Shown piece after piece: positions 34,810-44,071 of a stretch of 64,000 bases of DNA. The position numbers were made by a program, and so were the translations under genes. The notes under the pieces were generated by a model. It made no database searches. It was given only the letters and a program-made list of their open reading frames with translations, and was not told the DNA's origin. The DNA lies in assembly GCF_013388355.1 (NCBI RefSeq), contig NZ_CP058246.1, positions 3,720,001-3,784,000 of the forward strand. Reading direction: 5' to 3'. The stretch is from Flavobacterium sp. LPB0248 (GTDB lineage Bacteria; Bacteroidota; Bacteroidia; Flavobacteriales; Flavobacteriaceae). Every line of letters begins with the position of its first letter. The stretch's first letter is position 1.

Positions 34810-34882
34810 TGACCCGACTGGGGCTCGAACCCAGGACCCCATCATTAAAAGTGATGTGCTCTACCGACTGAGCTATCGAGTC
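34810..34882 (-). tRNA. tRNA-Lys(TTT), copy 3
   Basis: 73 nt, identical to copies 1 and 2, and the promoter-proximal member of the tandem pair. Confidence 0.97.
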
Positions 34883-34905
34883 ATTTAATTTCTTGAATGC
34901 GGGTG

Positions 34906-34937
34906 CAAATATAAGGAGTTTTTTTTGAAGTTTCCAA
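34906..34937 (-). promoter_or_regulatory. Promoter of the tandem tRNA-Lys pair
   Basis: TTG, 21 bases, then TATATTTG on the minus strand, followed by CACCC. It matches the copy 1 promoter in the -7 and start region. Confidence 0.75.
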
Positions 34938-35008
34938 GCTATTTTATCATAAATTTGTCTTTTTTTTGGAAAAATCTCCAATTGCTTAGTTTATAAGGTT
35001 TTATTAAT

Positions 35009-35527
35009 ATGAAAAAAATTGTACTGTTAGGTTACATGGGTTGCGGAAAGTCAACAATTGCCCAAAATTTGTCAAAAATTACAAATATTCCGTTCTTAGA
35101 TTTGGATAAATGTATCGAGGAAAGAGCAAATTTATCCATAAATGAGATTTTTGAAAAGCATGGAGAAGTGTATTTTCGAAAATTAGAGCACGAAATGTTT
35201 GTAGAATTACTGCAATCTTCTGAAAATAATATTATCGGATTAGGTGGAGGAACTCCATGTTATGCCAATAATCATGAATTATTAAAAGGAGATGATGTTG
35301 TATCTGTATATTTAAAAGCATCTATTGATACTTTATATAATAGATTGGTGCATAATAAAAGCAAACGTCCTTTGATTGCCAATATGGATGAGGAGGAAAT
35401 GAAAGAGTTTATTGCGAAACATTTATTCGACAGAAGTTATTATTACAATCAGGCAAAACATAAAGTTTCGGTAGATGATAAATCTGTCGAAGAAACGGTT
35501 CAGGATATTTTAGAAATCTTAGCTTAA
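35009..35527 (+). CDS. aroK: Shikimate kinase
   Basis: A 172-residue kinase phosphorylating shikimate at O3 with ATP in aromatic amino-acid synthesis. P-loop GYMGCGKST (~8-16), shikimate-binding DLDKCIEERA and GGGTPCY, and the lid RPL segment NKSKRPLIAN. The last nine bases overlap the convergent phosphoribosyltransferase gene. Confidence 0.95.
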   Translation: MKKIVLLGYMGCGKSTIAQNLSKITNIPFLDLDKCIEERANLSINEIFEKHGEVYFRKLEHEMFVELLQSSENNIIGLGGGTPCYANNHELLKGDDVVSVYLKASIDTLYNRLVHNKSKRPLIANMDEEEMKEFIAKHLFDRSYYYNQAKHKVSVDDKSVEETVQDILEILA

Positions 35528-36019
35528 AAAAGCATAATCGCCATTTTCTGAATTGAAAACTACTTGAACATGCTCTAATAAAGAAGTTGAAAGTGAAATT
35601 CCTTTAAAATCTGCCTTTACAGGATATTTTTTGTGATTTCGGTCAACAAGTACTGCTGTTTTGAATTTTTTAAGTGGAACGTCTAAGAAATGACGAACAG
35701 CATATATTAATGTAGTGCCCGAGTTTAAGACATCATCAACCAGAACAAGTCCTTTGTTTTTGTATTCTTCAGGAGTTAATGAAGTGCGTATCGCTTCTTG
35801 CGGATTTTGTTTGTTTATTTTGACTTCGCAGATAGAAACTTTTAAAGTAGATATACTGCTAAGTGCCGAAGCTACTTTTTCGGCAAAAACAAATCCGTTA
35901 GAAGCAATTCCGGCAATAACAACTTCATCTTCGTCTACAAAAGTCTCGTAAATTTGGTAAGCGATACGTTTTATTTTATGTTCGATTTCCTGATGGGTTA
36001 GAATAATATTGTTACTCAT
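35519..36019 (-). CDS. Phosphoribosyltransferase (PyrR-like)
   Basis: A type I PRTase of 166 residues. The PRPP-binding motif is LVLVDDVLNSGTTL (~103-116). The order and length resemble PyrR/hypoxanthine-type enzymes; whether it salvages a base or regulates pyrimidine genes cannot be told. The ATG before SNNIIL was chosen over one 24 codons upstream, whose extension looks like leader sequence. Confidence 0.85.
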   Translation of the reverse strand: MSNNIILTHQEIEHKIKRIAYQIYETFVDEDEVVIAGIASNGFVFAEKVASALSSISTLKVSICEVKINKQNPQEAIRTSLTPEEYKNKGLVLVDDVLNSGTTLIYAVRHFLDVPLKKFKTAVLVDRNHKKYPVKADFKGISLSTSLLEHVQVVFNSENGDYAFLS

Positions 36020-36187
36020 GGTGTATTTTTTTGCTAAGATAATTAATTTAAAATCTAATCCCGAAACCTCAAAATAAATTGCAAATTCCAATTGTTGAGG
36101 GAAGTTTGTTTTTATTTTAACTGTTTTGAAATTTGATTGCTTTTTTGGAATTTGGGATTAAAAAAAGTGAAATTTTAAAAAAGGGAT

Positions 36188-36583
36188 TTATTCAGTTTCC
36201 TCTTCTTCGTCATCGTAAATTTCGTCTCCGTAATCATCAATGTCTCTTCGGTCTTTTTTAGTTGGACGTCCGGTACCGCTTCTTCTATAATGTTCTTTAG
36301 ATAGTTTTAATAGCTCTAAATGTGCATAAGCTTCTGGCGGAGTTTCATTTTTTCGGTAAATATCAACCAACTTTGCTCCAACACGACTTTGCGGAATATC
36401 TAAAACCGTTATAATTTGCGTAATCTGATCTTTTCTAAAAGTAATTCGGTCCGTAGGAAAAACTTCTTTTGATGGTTTTGCAATCTGCCCATTTACAGTG
36501 ATCTGATTCTTTTTGCAAGCTTCAGTAACCATGTTTCTGGTCTTGTAATAACGAACGCACCACAAGTATTTATCTATTCTCAT
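36188..36583 (-). CDS. hslR: S4-domain RNA-binding protein (HslR-like)
   Basis: A 131-residue protein. The S4 RNA-binding domain is at the start (MRIDKYLWCVRYYKTR...ACKKNQITVNGQIAKPSKEV), and the tail is very acidic (YDDEEEETE). HslR relatives rescue stalled 50S subunits with peptidyl-tRNA. The ATG before RIDKYL fits the family start, so a 15-codon longer frame was rejected. Confidence 0.88.
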   Translation of the reverse strand: MRIDKYLWCVRYYKTRNMVTEACKKNQITVNGQIAKPSKEVFPTDRITFRKDQITQIITVLDIPQSRVGAKLVDIYRKNETPPEAYAHLELLKLSKEHYRRSGTGRPTKKDRRDIDDYGDEIYDDEEEETE

Positions 36584-36662
36584 AATTTTTCTAAAATCCA
36601 AGTTAAATTCTTTACAAAAATAAATCAATATTGTATCTTGCGCACCTAAAAAAATGATAATA

Positions 36663-37895
36663 ATGAATAAATTTAAATATTATTTTGTTTTGTTACTTGT
36701 TGGCCTTGCCATCGTTTCTTGTAATAAAAAGGATGATGATGAAGTAGTAGTTGTTCCTTTGAAAGATTATCAAGAACAATTTAATATTGATAATGCTAAC
36801 ATTGAAGAGTATTTAAAAACAAATTATATTACTGTGACAGAAAATATGGATGTAACAATTTCGGCCATAACCGATCCTGCTACACAACCATCTATAATGT
36901 CCTATTTAAATAGTTCTACTTTTCCAAAATTGCTTTTAAGAAATATTGATTTGCATGGCATAACTTATAAAATGTATTATCTGGTTTTAAGAGAAGGTAC
37001 TGGTGTTGCTCCAATGAATACCGATGGCGTTTTAACTGCGTACAGAGGGGAATATTTGAAACGTGTTGACGCGACAGCTACAGAACCAGAACATTTAACG
37101 ACTACATTGTTTGATCAGATTGTATATCCACAAGATATTTTGGATTTATATGGTGTTATAATGGGGTGGAGTGAGATTTATCCTCAGTTTAAAACGGGAA
37201 CCACAACTTATAATGGTGATGGGACTCCTAATTATCAAGATTTTGGAGCAGGTGTTTTATTTGTGCCTTCTGGGCTAGGATACTATGCTTCACCTCCAGC
37301 TTCAAGCATTATTCCAATTTATTCGCCTTTGATCTTTAGTTTTAAACTTTATGATATCAAAAGATTGGATCATGAGAATAATGGTTATTCTAATGGTGTT
37401 TTGATAACAAATCCAGATGGTGTGTTCGATTATCAGGAAGATATAAATGGAGATGGGTATGTTAGAGATTATAGAAATACAACTTTATATCCAAATGCTC
37501 CTGTTAATCCAGATGATACTGACGGGGATGGAATTCCAGATTTTTTAGATCAAGATGATGATGGGGATGGATATCTTACAAGAATTGAAATTACAAAACC
37601 TAGCGATCAGGTGGGTTGGGGAACACTAGATGGAAATCCATTTAATTTTGGATTGAGATTGTATTATCCTTGGGATCCAATGACCGATAATCCTGCTACC
37701 CCAAATGTTGATGAAACTGAACCGAGAGGAATTCCAAGAAGGCCAACAGGAGATCTTACTTATCCTGATAATGATCCTGCTCATCCAAATCCAGAATCAA
37801 TAACAAACCCTCGTAAGTTTGTTCCTGAAGATTATACAGCTCCAGGACGATTAAGAATTCATTTAGATAAAAGTTATCCTTATCAAAAGAAATAA
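36663..37895 (+). CDS. Lipoprotein with FKBP-like domain and calcium-binding repeats
   Basis: About 410 residues. Lipobox IVSC after a signal peptide. The middle (~85-240) is an FKBP-type peptidyl-prolyl isomerase-like domain (YYLVLREGTG...VTAYRGEYL-like LTAYRGEYL, later VLFVPSGLGYYA). Residues ~285-305 carry thrombospondin type 3 calcium motifs (DTDGDGIPDFLDQDDDGDGY). It is probably a periplasmic or surface folding factor. ATG before NKFKYY preferred; one three codons earlier is possible. Confidence 0.82.
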   Translation: MNKFKYYFVLLLVGLAIVSCNKKDDDEVVVVPLKDYQEQFNIDNANIEEYLKTNYITVTENMDVTISAITDPATQPSIMSYLNSSTFPKLLLRNIDLHGITYKMYYLVLREGTGVAPMNTDGVLTAYRGEYLKRVDATATEPEHLTTTLFDQIVYPQDILDLYGVIMGWSEIYPQFKTGTTTYNGDGTPNYQDFGAGVLFVPSGLGYYASPPASSIIPIYSPLIFSFKLYDIKRLDHENNGYSNGVLITNPDGVFDYQEDINGDGYVRDYRNTTLYPNAPVNPDDTDGDGIPDFLDQDDDGDGYLTRIEITKPSDQVGWGTLDGNPFNFGLRLYYPWDPMTDNPATPNVDETEPRGIPRRPTGDLTYPDNDPAHPNPESITNPRKFVPEDYTAPGRLRIHLDKSYPYQKK

Positions 37896-37914
37896 AAAAA
37901 GAATTTAAAATATA

Positions 37915-37952
37915 TAAAGCCTCGGAATTTTCATTTCGAGGCTTTTATTTTT
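37915..37952 (+). terminator. Terminator after the FKBP lipoprotein
   Basis: AAAGCCTCG pairs with CGAGGCTTT; the AATTTTCATT centre is partly paired. It is followed by a T-rich tract. Confidence 0.75.
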
Positions 37953-38064
37953 GAAAAAAGAAATAACTTCTAAAAGGGGATTAGAATTGAATCTGTATTG
38001 TAGTTATTTATCCTTAGAACTGGGAAAAAATGGCTCTTCTATTTTCAAAAAGAATAAAGCAAAT

Positions 38065-38099
38065 AAAAAACCTCGAAATGTGAATTCCGAGGTTTTTTA
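38065..38099 (-). terminator. Terminator after the transketolase C-terminal gene
   Basis: AAAAAACCTCG pairs with CGAGGTTTTTT. The stem core is nearly the same as the 37915 terminator, including the GAATT/AAATG loop words. Confidence 0.75.
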
Positions 38100-38120
38100 T
38101 AAAGTAAGAAAGTTTAAGAA

Positions 38121-39074
38121 TTACTTTCTTTTGATTACTCTTTCTACAGCTTCAACAATCGCTTGGTTGTTTAATTTGTATTTTTCCATTAATTGCTCTG
38201 GAGTTCCAGATTCTCCAAAACTATCTTTTACTGCTACAAATTCTTGTGGAGTTGGATTGTTTAATGCTAATACTCCAGAAACACTTTCTCCAAGACCTCC
38301 TAGGTAGTTGTGCTCTTCTGCAGTAACTACACATCTTGTTTTAGCAACCGATTTAAGAATTGCTTCTTCGTCAAGAGGTTTGATGGTATGGATGTTGATT
38401 ACTTCCGCAGAAATTCCTTTTTCTTCTAATTTTTCAGCAGCAATAAGAGCTTCCCAAACTAAGTGTCCTGTTGCGATAATAGTAACATCTGTTCCTTCGT
38501 TTAATAAAATTGCTTTTCCAATTACGAATGGCTCGTCTGCAGGAGTAAAGTTAGCTACTACTGGACGTCCGAAACGTAAGTAAGCAGGACCATGGTGGTC
38601 TGCTAGTGCAATAGTTGCAGCTTTAGTCTGGTTGTAATCGCATGTGTTGATTACTGTCATTCCTGGTAACATTTTCATTAAACCAATATCTTCTAAGATT
38701 TGGTGAGTTGCACCGTCTTCTCCTAAAGTTAAACCAGCGTGAGAAGCACAGATTTTTACGTTTTTATCTGAATAAGCAACAGACTGACGAATTTGATCGT
38801 AAACTCTTCCTGTAGAGAAGTTAGCGAAAGTTCCTGTAAAAGGAATTTTTCCTCCAATTGTTAAACCTGCAGCAATTCCAATCATGTTAGCCTCAGCAAT
38901 TCCGATTTGGAAAAAACGCTCTGGGTGATTTTTCTTGAAATCATCAAATTTTAATGATCCAATTAAGTCAGCACATAATGCTACAACATTTTCGTTTTTT
39001 TGACCTAGTTCAGTCATTCCCGCTCCAAAACCAGAACGAGTATCTTTACTTCCTGTATTTTCGTATTTTTTCAT
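38121..39074 (-). CDS. Transketolase, C-terminal subunit
   Basis: A 317-residue half-transketolase with the pyrimidine-binding and C-terminal domains (DSFGES near the end and GATHQILEDIGLMKMLPGM, HHGPAYLRFGRP). It pairs with the N-terminal subunit encoded just upstream. Together they move two-carbon units between sugar phosphates in the pentose phosphate pathway. Split transketolase is usual in this phylum. Confidence 0.93.
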   Translation of the reverse strand: MKKYENTGSKDTRSGFGAGMTELGQKNENVVALCADLIGSLKFDDFKKNHPERFFQIGIAEANMIGIAAGLTIGGKIPFTGTFANFSTGRVYDQIRQSVAYSDKNVKICASHAGLTLGEDGATHQILEDIGLMKMLPGMTVINTCDYNQTKAATIALADHHGPAYLRFGRPVVANFTPADEPFVIGKAILLNEGTDVTIIATGHLVWEALIAAEKLEEKGISAEVINIHTIKPLDEEAILKSVAKTRCVVTAEEHNYLGGLGESVSGVLALNNPTPQEFVAVKDSFGESGTPEQLMEKYKLNNQAIVEAVERVIKRK

Positions 39075-39082
39075 TTTATTTC

Positions 39083-39150
39083 TTTTGAGGTACTAAGCTT
39101 CTAAGTGACTAAGTTTCTAAGCTGAAAACTGTCTACTGAGACTGAGTACT
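39083..39150. repeat. CTAAG word-repeat spacer between transketolase halves
   Basis: Repeated TTCTAAG/GACTAAG words followed by ACTGAGACTGAG. It is inside a two-gene operon. Similar CTTAG words lie between btuC and btuD. Confidence 0.5.
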
Positions 39151-39152
39151 TT

Positions 39153-40001
39153 TTAATAGTCTGCTAAAGTTGAAACGTTTTGAGCTAAAGCACTTGCTAA
39201 TTGATCATTATTTGGTGCTTTACCGTGCCAAGCATGAGTATGCATCATAAAATCTACACCATTACCCATTTCTGTGTGTAATAAAATGCAAACTGGTTTT
39301 CCTTTTCCTGTTCTTGATTTAGCATCAGTTAAACCAGCGATAATAGCATCGATACTATTTCCTTCTTTAATTTCTAAAACATCCCAGTCAAAAGCTTCAA
39401 ATTTAGCGCGGATACTTCCCATTGGCAGAACTTCATCTGTTGTTCCATCAATTTGTTTTCCATTAAGGTCGATCGTTGCAATAATGTTGTCTACTTTTTT
39501 AGCAGAAGCATACATGATAGCTTCCCAGTTTTGACCTTCTTGTAACTCACCATCTCCGTGTAAACTATATACGATGTGATTGTCTTTGTTTAATTTTTTA
39601 GCTTGAGCTGCTCCCAAAGCTACAGATAAACCTTGTCCTAATGAACCAGACGCAATGCGAACTCCAGGTAAACCTTCGTGAGTTGTTGGGTGTCCTTGTA
39701 AACGAGAATCTAATAATCTGAATGTAGCTAATTCTGAAACTGGAAAGTAACCACTGCGTGCTAGAACGCTATAAAAGACAGGAGAAATGTGTCCGTTTGA
39801 AAGGAAAAATAAATCTTCTCCAATTCCGTCCATATCAAAACCTTCTTTGCGGTCCATTATGTTTTGATATAATGTTACCAAAAATTCAGTACAACCTAAT
39901 GAACCACCTGGGTGTCCAGAGTTTACAGCATGTACCATTCTAAGAATATCTCTTCTTACTTGGATCGTTAAATCGCTTAATTGTTGTGTGTTAGGCTTCA
40001 T
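39153..40001 (-). CDS. Transketolase, N-terminal subunit
   Basis: A 282-residue half with the thiamine-diphosphate PP domain. Motifs include HAVNSGHPGGSLG and the ThDP-binding GDGELQEGQNWEAIMYA ending in a conserved Asn. It heads the operon; its partner is the next gene. A strong promoter lies upstream. Confidence 0.93.
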   Translation of the reverse strand: MKPNTQQLSDLTIQVRRDILRMVHAVNSGHPGGSLGCTEFLVTLYQNIMDRKEGFDMDGIGEDLFFLSNGHISPVFYSVLARSGYFPVSELATFRLLDSRLQGHPTTHEGLPGVRIASGSLGQGLSVALGAAQAKKLNKDNHIVYSLHGDGELQEGQNWEAIMYASAKKVDNIIATIDLNGKQIDGTTDEVLPMGSIRAKFEAFDWDVLEIKEGNSIDAIIAGLTDAKSRTGKGKPVCILLHTEMGNGVDFMMHTHAWHGKAPNNDQLASALAQNVSTLADY

Positions 40002-40026
40002 TTTATATGTAAAAGTTAAACTGGAG

Positions 40027-40057
40027 CAAAAGTAATCGTTATTTTGCGGGGAGACAA
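40027..40057 (-). promoter_or_regulatory. Transketolase operon promoter
   Basis: TTG (40055-40057), a 20-base spacer and TACTTTTG (40027-40034) on the minus strand, 25 bases before the ATG. It matches the phylum consensus closely. Confidence 0.75.
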
Positions 40058-40187
40058 ATGATTTTTTGCTTTAGTTTTATAGCAATTGTTAAATTTTACT
40101 ATTTTTTTTACATTATAAAGAAAAATATAACGGGTGTTTTGCTTTTTAATCTTGTATAAATGTGGTTTTTACAATTTATGTTAAAGC

Positions 40188-40218
40188 GTAAAAAAAGCCT
40201 TGTGAAACACAAGACTTT
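40188..40218 (-). terminator. Terminator after the acidic protein gene
   Basis: AAGTCTTGTG pairs with CACAAGGCTT over a three-base loop, followed by T7 on the minus strand. Confidence 0.75.
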
Positions 40219-40248
40219 AGATATATGTTATATGATAAATAGTGGTTT

Positions 40249-40548
40249 TTATTCAGTATCGCCTTCGCTATAATAATTGTTTTCTTCGTCTTCTGAGCCT
40301 ATTTCTTCTTGTTGGTCGTCTAGTTCGGCACCAGGAATATCCAAATCATTTCCAAGTTTGTCACTGTTTTGTTTCCATTCATTGTCATTTTGAGTAATGG
40401 TTTGGTCAGTTGAAATGCTTTCTGGATCTACATCTTCTGATTTGTCTTCACGATTGTAAATGTCTTCATTTGCTGGATAATTTAGGTTTTCCAGATTTCT
40501 TTCGATCTCATTTTCTTTTGCTGTGTTTTTATCTTCTGAATTTATCAT
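40249..40548 (-). CDS. Small acidic hypothetical protein
   Basis: A 99-residue, strongly acidic and Asn/Asp-rich chain with no hydrophobic core, cysteine or signal peptide, so likely disordered. It ends YYSEGDTE. A similar composition is seen at 9494-9868. It has its own terminator. Function unknown. Confidence 0.6.
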   Translation of the reverse strand: MINSEDKNTAKENEIERNLENLNYPANEDIYNREDKSEDVDPESISTDQTITQNDNEWKQNSDKLGNDLDIPGAELDDQQEEIGSEDEENNYYSEGDTE

Positions 40549-40690
40549 AACGCCAATATTTAATATTATTAAACAGATACTTTATCTATCATAAAGTTAT
40601 GAAATCTATGGTTTCAATAGTTATATTTTTAAAATCAGTATGTTATAATATTTGCATAAAATAAATTATCTCATCTTCTAATTTGAAAAA

Positions 40691-41551
40691 TTATCTAATA
40701 GCAGCAATCTCTCGCCACGTGACTAATTGAATATTATTCTCTTTTAGTTTTGCTTTGCATTGATCACTTGTAAAAAAATCGAAATCTATTTGGCGCCATT
40801 CTGAACCAAAATTTGGATGATTTATGGTAATATCTTGCATTTCAAAATCATCAAACGCAGGATGAAGCAGGAAAACATTTAATCCAGAAATGGTACTGTC
40901 TAAAACTTTTTCATAAGATTTTTGAAGTTCTCCTTTTTCAAAGTCATTATAATATCCAATTAAAAGTTTGTCGGCCAAAAGTGTATCATCAAAATTATAT
41001 TTTTCATCAGATAAAGAAACAGATTCTACAAAGTCTTTATTGATGAAAACAGGTAAATTGTATGTTTTTCCTAACCCTTTATAGATTTCTAAAATTTCAG
41101 GACTAACGCCAACACTGCACATGTGCGAGTCGAGATGCGTAGGCTGAATGCCAAATTGCAGAGCTTTTTCGATTTGAGCAGTAAGTTCTTTTTTAATTTC
41201 AGATGGTTTTGCGCTGTTTTTGAAGTCTTGTCTGGTTTTATAAAAATAACCATTTTGGTCGACTAGACTTGAAACTTCAGAAATGGGAAGAATTGGACCA
41301 AACTTATAATTTTCCCACTCGCAAGTCAGAGTTAAATGAATTCCGCAGTCATATTTCGGATTGTTTTTAGCAAAAGTTGCCATTTCAAAAAACCACGGAC
41401 AAGGAACCATTATGCTGTACGAATTTACAGATCCGTTTTGAAGTGCTTTTATAGTTGCCTGATTTTCGGAATGCGATAATCCAGCATCGTCAGCGTGAAT
41501 GATTAACAATTTGCTATTTTCACGATATCCGAGTTTTTGCGCTAAGTTCAT
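40691..41551 (-). CDS. YdjC/ChbG-family carbohydrate deacetylase
   Basis: A 286-residue protein of the YdjC family, metal-dependent deacetylases that remove acetyl groups from chito-oligosaccharides or similar sugars. Metal-ligand motifs are [11 protein letters not shown] (Asp/His), [13 protein letters not shown] and PTHLDSHM. The ATG before NLAQKL is preferred over one 20 codons earlier. Substrate not determined. Confidence 0.85.
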   Translation of the reverse strand: MNLAQKLGYRENSKLLIIHADDAGLSHSENQATIKALQNGSVNSYSIMVPCPWFFEMATFAKNNPKYDCGIHLTLTCEWENYKFGPILPISEVSSLVDQNGYFYKTRQDFKNSAKPSEIKKELTAQIEKALQFGIQPTHLDSHMCSVGVSPEILEIYKGLGKTYNLPVFINKDFVESVSLSDEKYNFDDTLLADKLLIGYYNDFEKGELQKSYEKVLDSTISGLNVFLLHPAFDDFEMQDITINHPNFGSEWRQIDFDFFTSDQCKAKLKENNIQLVTWREIAAIR

Positions 41552-41743
41552 TTGTTTTTTTGTTGTGAATATGCTGTGCGACGACTTCAGCTTCGTGCAA
41601 TCTAACAGCACCGCATTTCATTTTTTAATAGATTTTATTCAAATTTAAAAATTTTTGAAGTTTAGGTTTTATGTTGTTTTTGAATTAACTCAATTTTATA
41701 ATTGACAAATTTTCTAATTAATTAAATTTCCCTGAAATTAGCT

Positions 41744-41751
41744 TATCTTTG
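41744..41751 (+). promoter_or_regulatory. -7 element of tgt
   Basis: TATCTTTG followed by C matches TAnnTTTG, 20 bases before the tgt ATG. No TTG at the usual distance. Confidence 0.5.
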
Positions 41752-41771
41752 CCGACTGAAAAAAGAAACAA

Positions 41772-42902
41772 ATGAAGTTCGATTTATTACAAAAAGATCC
41801 GCAGTCTAAAGCAAGAGCGGGAAGTATAACTACTGATCACGGCGTAATTGAAACGCCTATTTTTATGCCAGTTGGAACAGTTGCATCTGTAAAAGGTGTG
41901 CATCAGCGTGAGCTTAAAGAAGAAATAAATCCGGATATTATTCTAGGAAATACATACCATTTATATTTACGTCCACAGACCGAAATTTTGGAAAAAGCTG
42001 GAGGATTGCATAAATTCATGAACTGGGATCGCAATATTTTGACTGATTCTGGAGGATATCAAGTGTATTCTCTTTCTTCAAATAGAAAAATTAAAGAAGA
42101 AGGAGTAAAGTTTAAATCGCATATTGATGGTTCTTACCACTTTTTTACACCAGAAAATGTAATGGAAATTCAGCGTACAATTGGTGCCGATATTATTATG
42201 GCATTTGATGAGTGTACGCCTTATCCTTGCGATTACCGTTACGCGCAGCGTTCGATGCACATGACGCACCGTTGGTTGGATAGATGTATCAACCATTTAG
42301 AAAAAGTGCCTTATAAATATGGTTACGAACAAACGTTTTTTCCTATTGTTCAAGGAAGTACTTATAAAGATCTTAGACGCCAGTCGGCTGAATATATTGC
42401 CAATGCAGGACAGCAAGGAAATGCAATTGGCGGACTTTCTGTAGGTGAACCAGCTGAAGAAATGTATGCAATGACTGAAGTAGTTTGCGAAATTCTTCCA
42501 GAAGATAAACCTCGTTATTTAATGGGTGTTGGAACTCCAATTAATATTTTAGAAAATATTGCGTTAGGAATTGATATGTTCGACTGTGTTATGCCAACTC
42601 GTAATGCAAGAAACGGTATGTTGTTTACAGCAAACGGAACTATCAATATCAAGAACAAAAAGTGGGAAGCTGATTTTTCTCCAATCGATGAAATGGGACA
42701 CACTTTTGTTGATACAGAATATACAAAAGCATATTTACGCCACTTGTTTGCAGCCAACGAATATTTAGGAAAGCAAATTGCTACCATTCATAATCTTGGT
42801 TTCTATATGTGGTTGGTTCGTGAAGCTAGAAAACATATCTTAGCAGGCGATTTTAGACCATGGAAAGAAATGATGGTTAAAAATATGAGTCAAAGACTTT
42901 AA
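41772..42902 (+). CDS. tgt: tRNA-guanine transglycosylase
   Basis: A 376-residue Tgt that swaps guanine-34 for a queuosine precursor in tRNAs with GUN anticodons. The general-acid Asp92 lies in LTDSGGYQ and the nucleophile region is DMFDCVMPTRNARNG (268-282). The zinc site is atypical. Where E. coli has CDCYTC, this protein reads GHTFVD (309-314), so all three cysteine ligands are missing although His340 remains (TIHNL). It may fold without zinc. It is followed by LptG and EamA genes. Confidence 0.95.
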   Translation: MKFDLLQKDPQSKARAGSITTDHGVIETPIFMPVGTVASVKGVHQRELKEEINPDIILGNTYHLYLRPQTEILEKAGGLHKFMNWDRNILTDSGGYQVYSLSSNRKIKEEGVKFKSHIDGSYHFFTPENVMEIQRTIGADIIMAFDECTPYPCDYRYAQRSMHMTHRWLDRCINHLEKVPYKYGYEQTFFPIVQGSTYKDLRRQSAEYIANAGQQGNAIGGLSVGEPAEEMYAMTEVVCEILPEDKPRYLMGVGTPINILENIALGIDMFDCVMPTRNARNGMLFTANGTINIKNKKWEADFSPIDEMGHTFVDTEYTKAYLRHLFAANEYLGKQIATIHNLGFYMWLVREARKHILAGDFRPWKEMMVKNMSQRL

Positions 42903-42904
42903 TT

Positions 42905-42962
42905 AAAAGTTTCAAGTTTAAAGTTTCAGGTTTCACGTTCTCTGCAGAACTTGAAACTTTAG
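42905..42962. repeat. GTTTCAAG word-repeat hairpin
   Basis: AAAGTTTCAAGTT-type words at the left and AACTTGAAACTTT at the right form 12-13-bp inverted arms around TTTCAGGTTTCACG. It belongs to the same word family as 25533, 25739 and 59482. Confidence 0.55.
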
Positions 42963-42982
42963 ACAAAACAAACAAAAAATAT

Positions 42983-44071
42983 ATGCTGACAATAATTGAT
43001 AAGTATATTTTAAAAAGATATTTAGCCACTTTTTCGGTAATGATCTTGTTATTTATTCCAATCGGAATTGTAATTGACGTTTCAGAAAAGGTAAATAAAA
43101 TGCTGGAGAACAAGATTCCGTTTTTGGATATTGCACTCTATTATTACAACTTTACTATCTATTTTGCAAATTCTCTTTTTCCGATATTTTTGTTTTTATC
43201 GGTGATTTGGTTTACTTCAAAATTGGCAAATAATACAGAGATTATTGCAATTTTAAGTTCAGGAATTTCTTTTACCCGATTTCTTCGACCTTATATTATA
43301 GGTGCTTCAATAGTTTCACTTTTTGTGCTTTTAATGGGCTTTTATATTGTTCCCGCAGCAAGTGAAGGATTTAATAATTTTAGATACACTTATTTAAAAG
43401 GAAACGGAAAAGTTGAGATGCTTGGTAACAACACTAATGTTTACAGACAGTTAAATGATCATGATTTTATTTTTGTAAACAGTTTTAACGAAGAATCTAA
43501 AACGGCTTTTAATTTTACTTTAGAGCATTTTGAAAAAGAAAAAATGACCTATAAAATCTCAGCAAGCCGAATTAAATGGGATCCTAAAAAGAAAACATAC
43601 ATTTTGTATGATTATACTAAAAGAACTGTTGGGGAATTAAATGATATTATCGAAAAAAGCCCTGAGAAACAGGTTAAGTTTAAATTTGAACTTGCCGATT
43701 TAACACCAGTTGTTTATATAGCCGAAACACTTTCATTAGGAAAACTGATTGACTTTATTGATAAAGAAAAGAAAAGAGGTTCAGGAAACATTAATACTTA
43801 TTTAGTGGTGCTCTATAAAAAATATAGTGTGCCAGTTTCAGCCTTTATTTTAACAATTATTGCCGTTGCAGTTTCGTCTATGAAACGTCGCGGAGGAATG
43901 GGAACCAATTTGGCGATTGGAATTGCCATTGCATTCTCATTTGTATTCTTTGACAAAATCTTTGGTACACTAGCCGAAAAATCTACATTCTCACCTTTAT
44001 TAGCTGTTTGGTTCCCGAATATTGTTTTCGGAATCTTAGCAGTTTACCTATTACGTAATGCGAAACGATAA
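42983..44071 (+). CDS. lptG: LptG/LptF-family permease
   Basis: A 362-residue YjgP/YjgQ-family protein. It has three membrane helices near each end, with a periplasmic jellyroll between (~130-270). These permeases with LptB draw lipopolysaccharide from the inner membrane to the export bridge. Bacteroidota often carry such single permease genes. It overlaps the EamA gene by 14 bases. Confidence 0.9.
   Translation: MLTIIDKYILKRYLATFSVMILLFIPIGIVIDVSEKVNKMLENKIPFLDIALYYYNFTIYFANSLFPIFLFLSVIWFTSKLANNTEIIAILSSGISFTRFLRPYIIGASIVSLFVLLMGFYIVPAASEGFNNFRYTYLKGNGKVEMLGNNTNVYRQLNDHDFIFVNSFNEESKTAFNFTLEHFEKEKMTYKISASRIKWDPKKKTYILYDYTKRTVGELNDIIEKSPEKQVKFKFELADLTPVVYIAETLSLGKLIDFIDKEKKRGSGNINTYLVVLYKKYSVPVSAFILTIIAVAVSSMKRRGGMGTNLAIGIAIAFSFVFFDKIFGTLAEKSTFSPLLAVWFPNIVFGILAVYLLRNAKR

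Noticed and set aside
34760-34981. 73-residue minus-strand frame
   Set aside because: It is the translation of tRNA-Lys copy 3 and its promoter.
37951-38307. 118-residue plus-strand frame
   Set aside because: It is antisense to the transketolase subunit and crosses its terminator.
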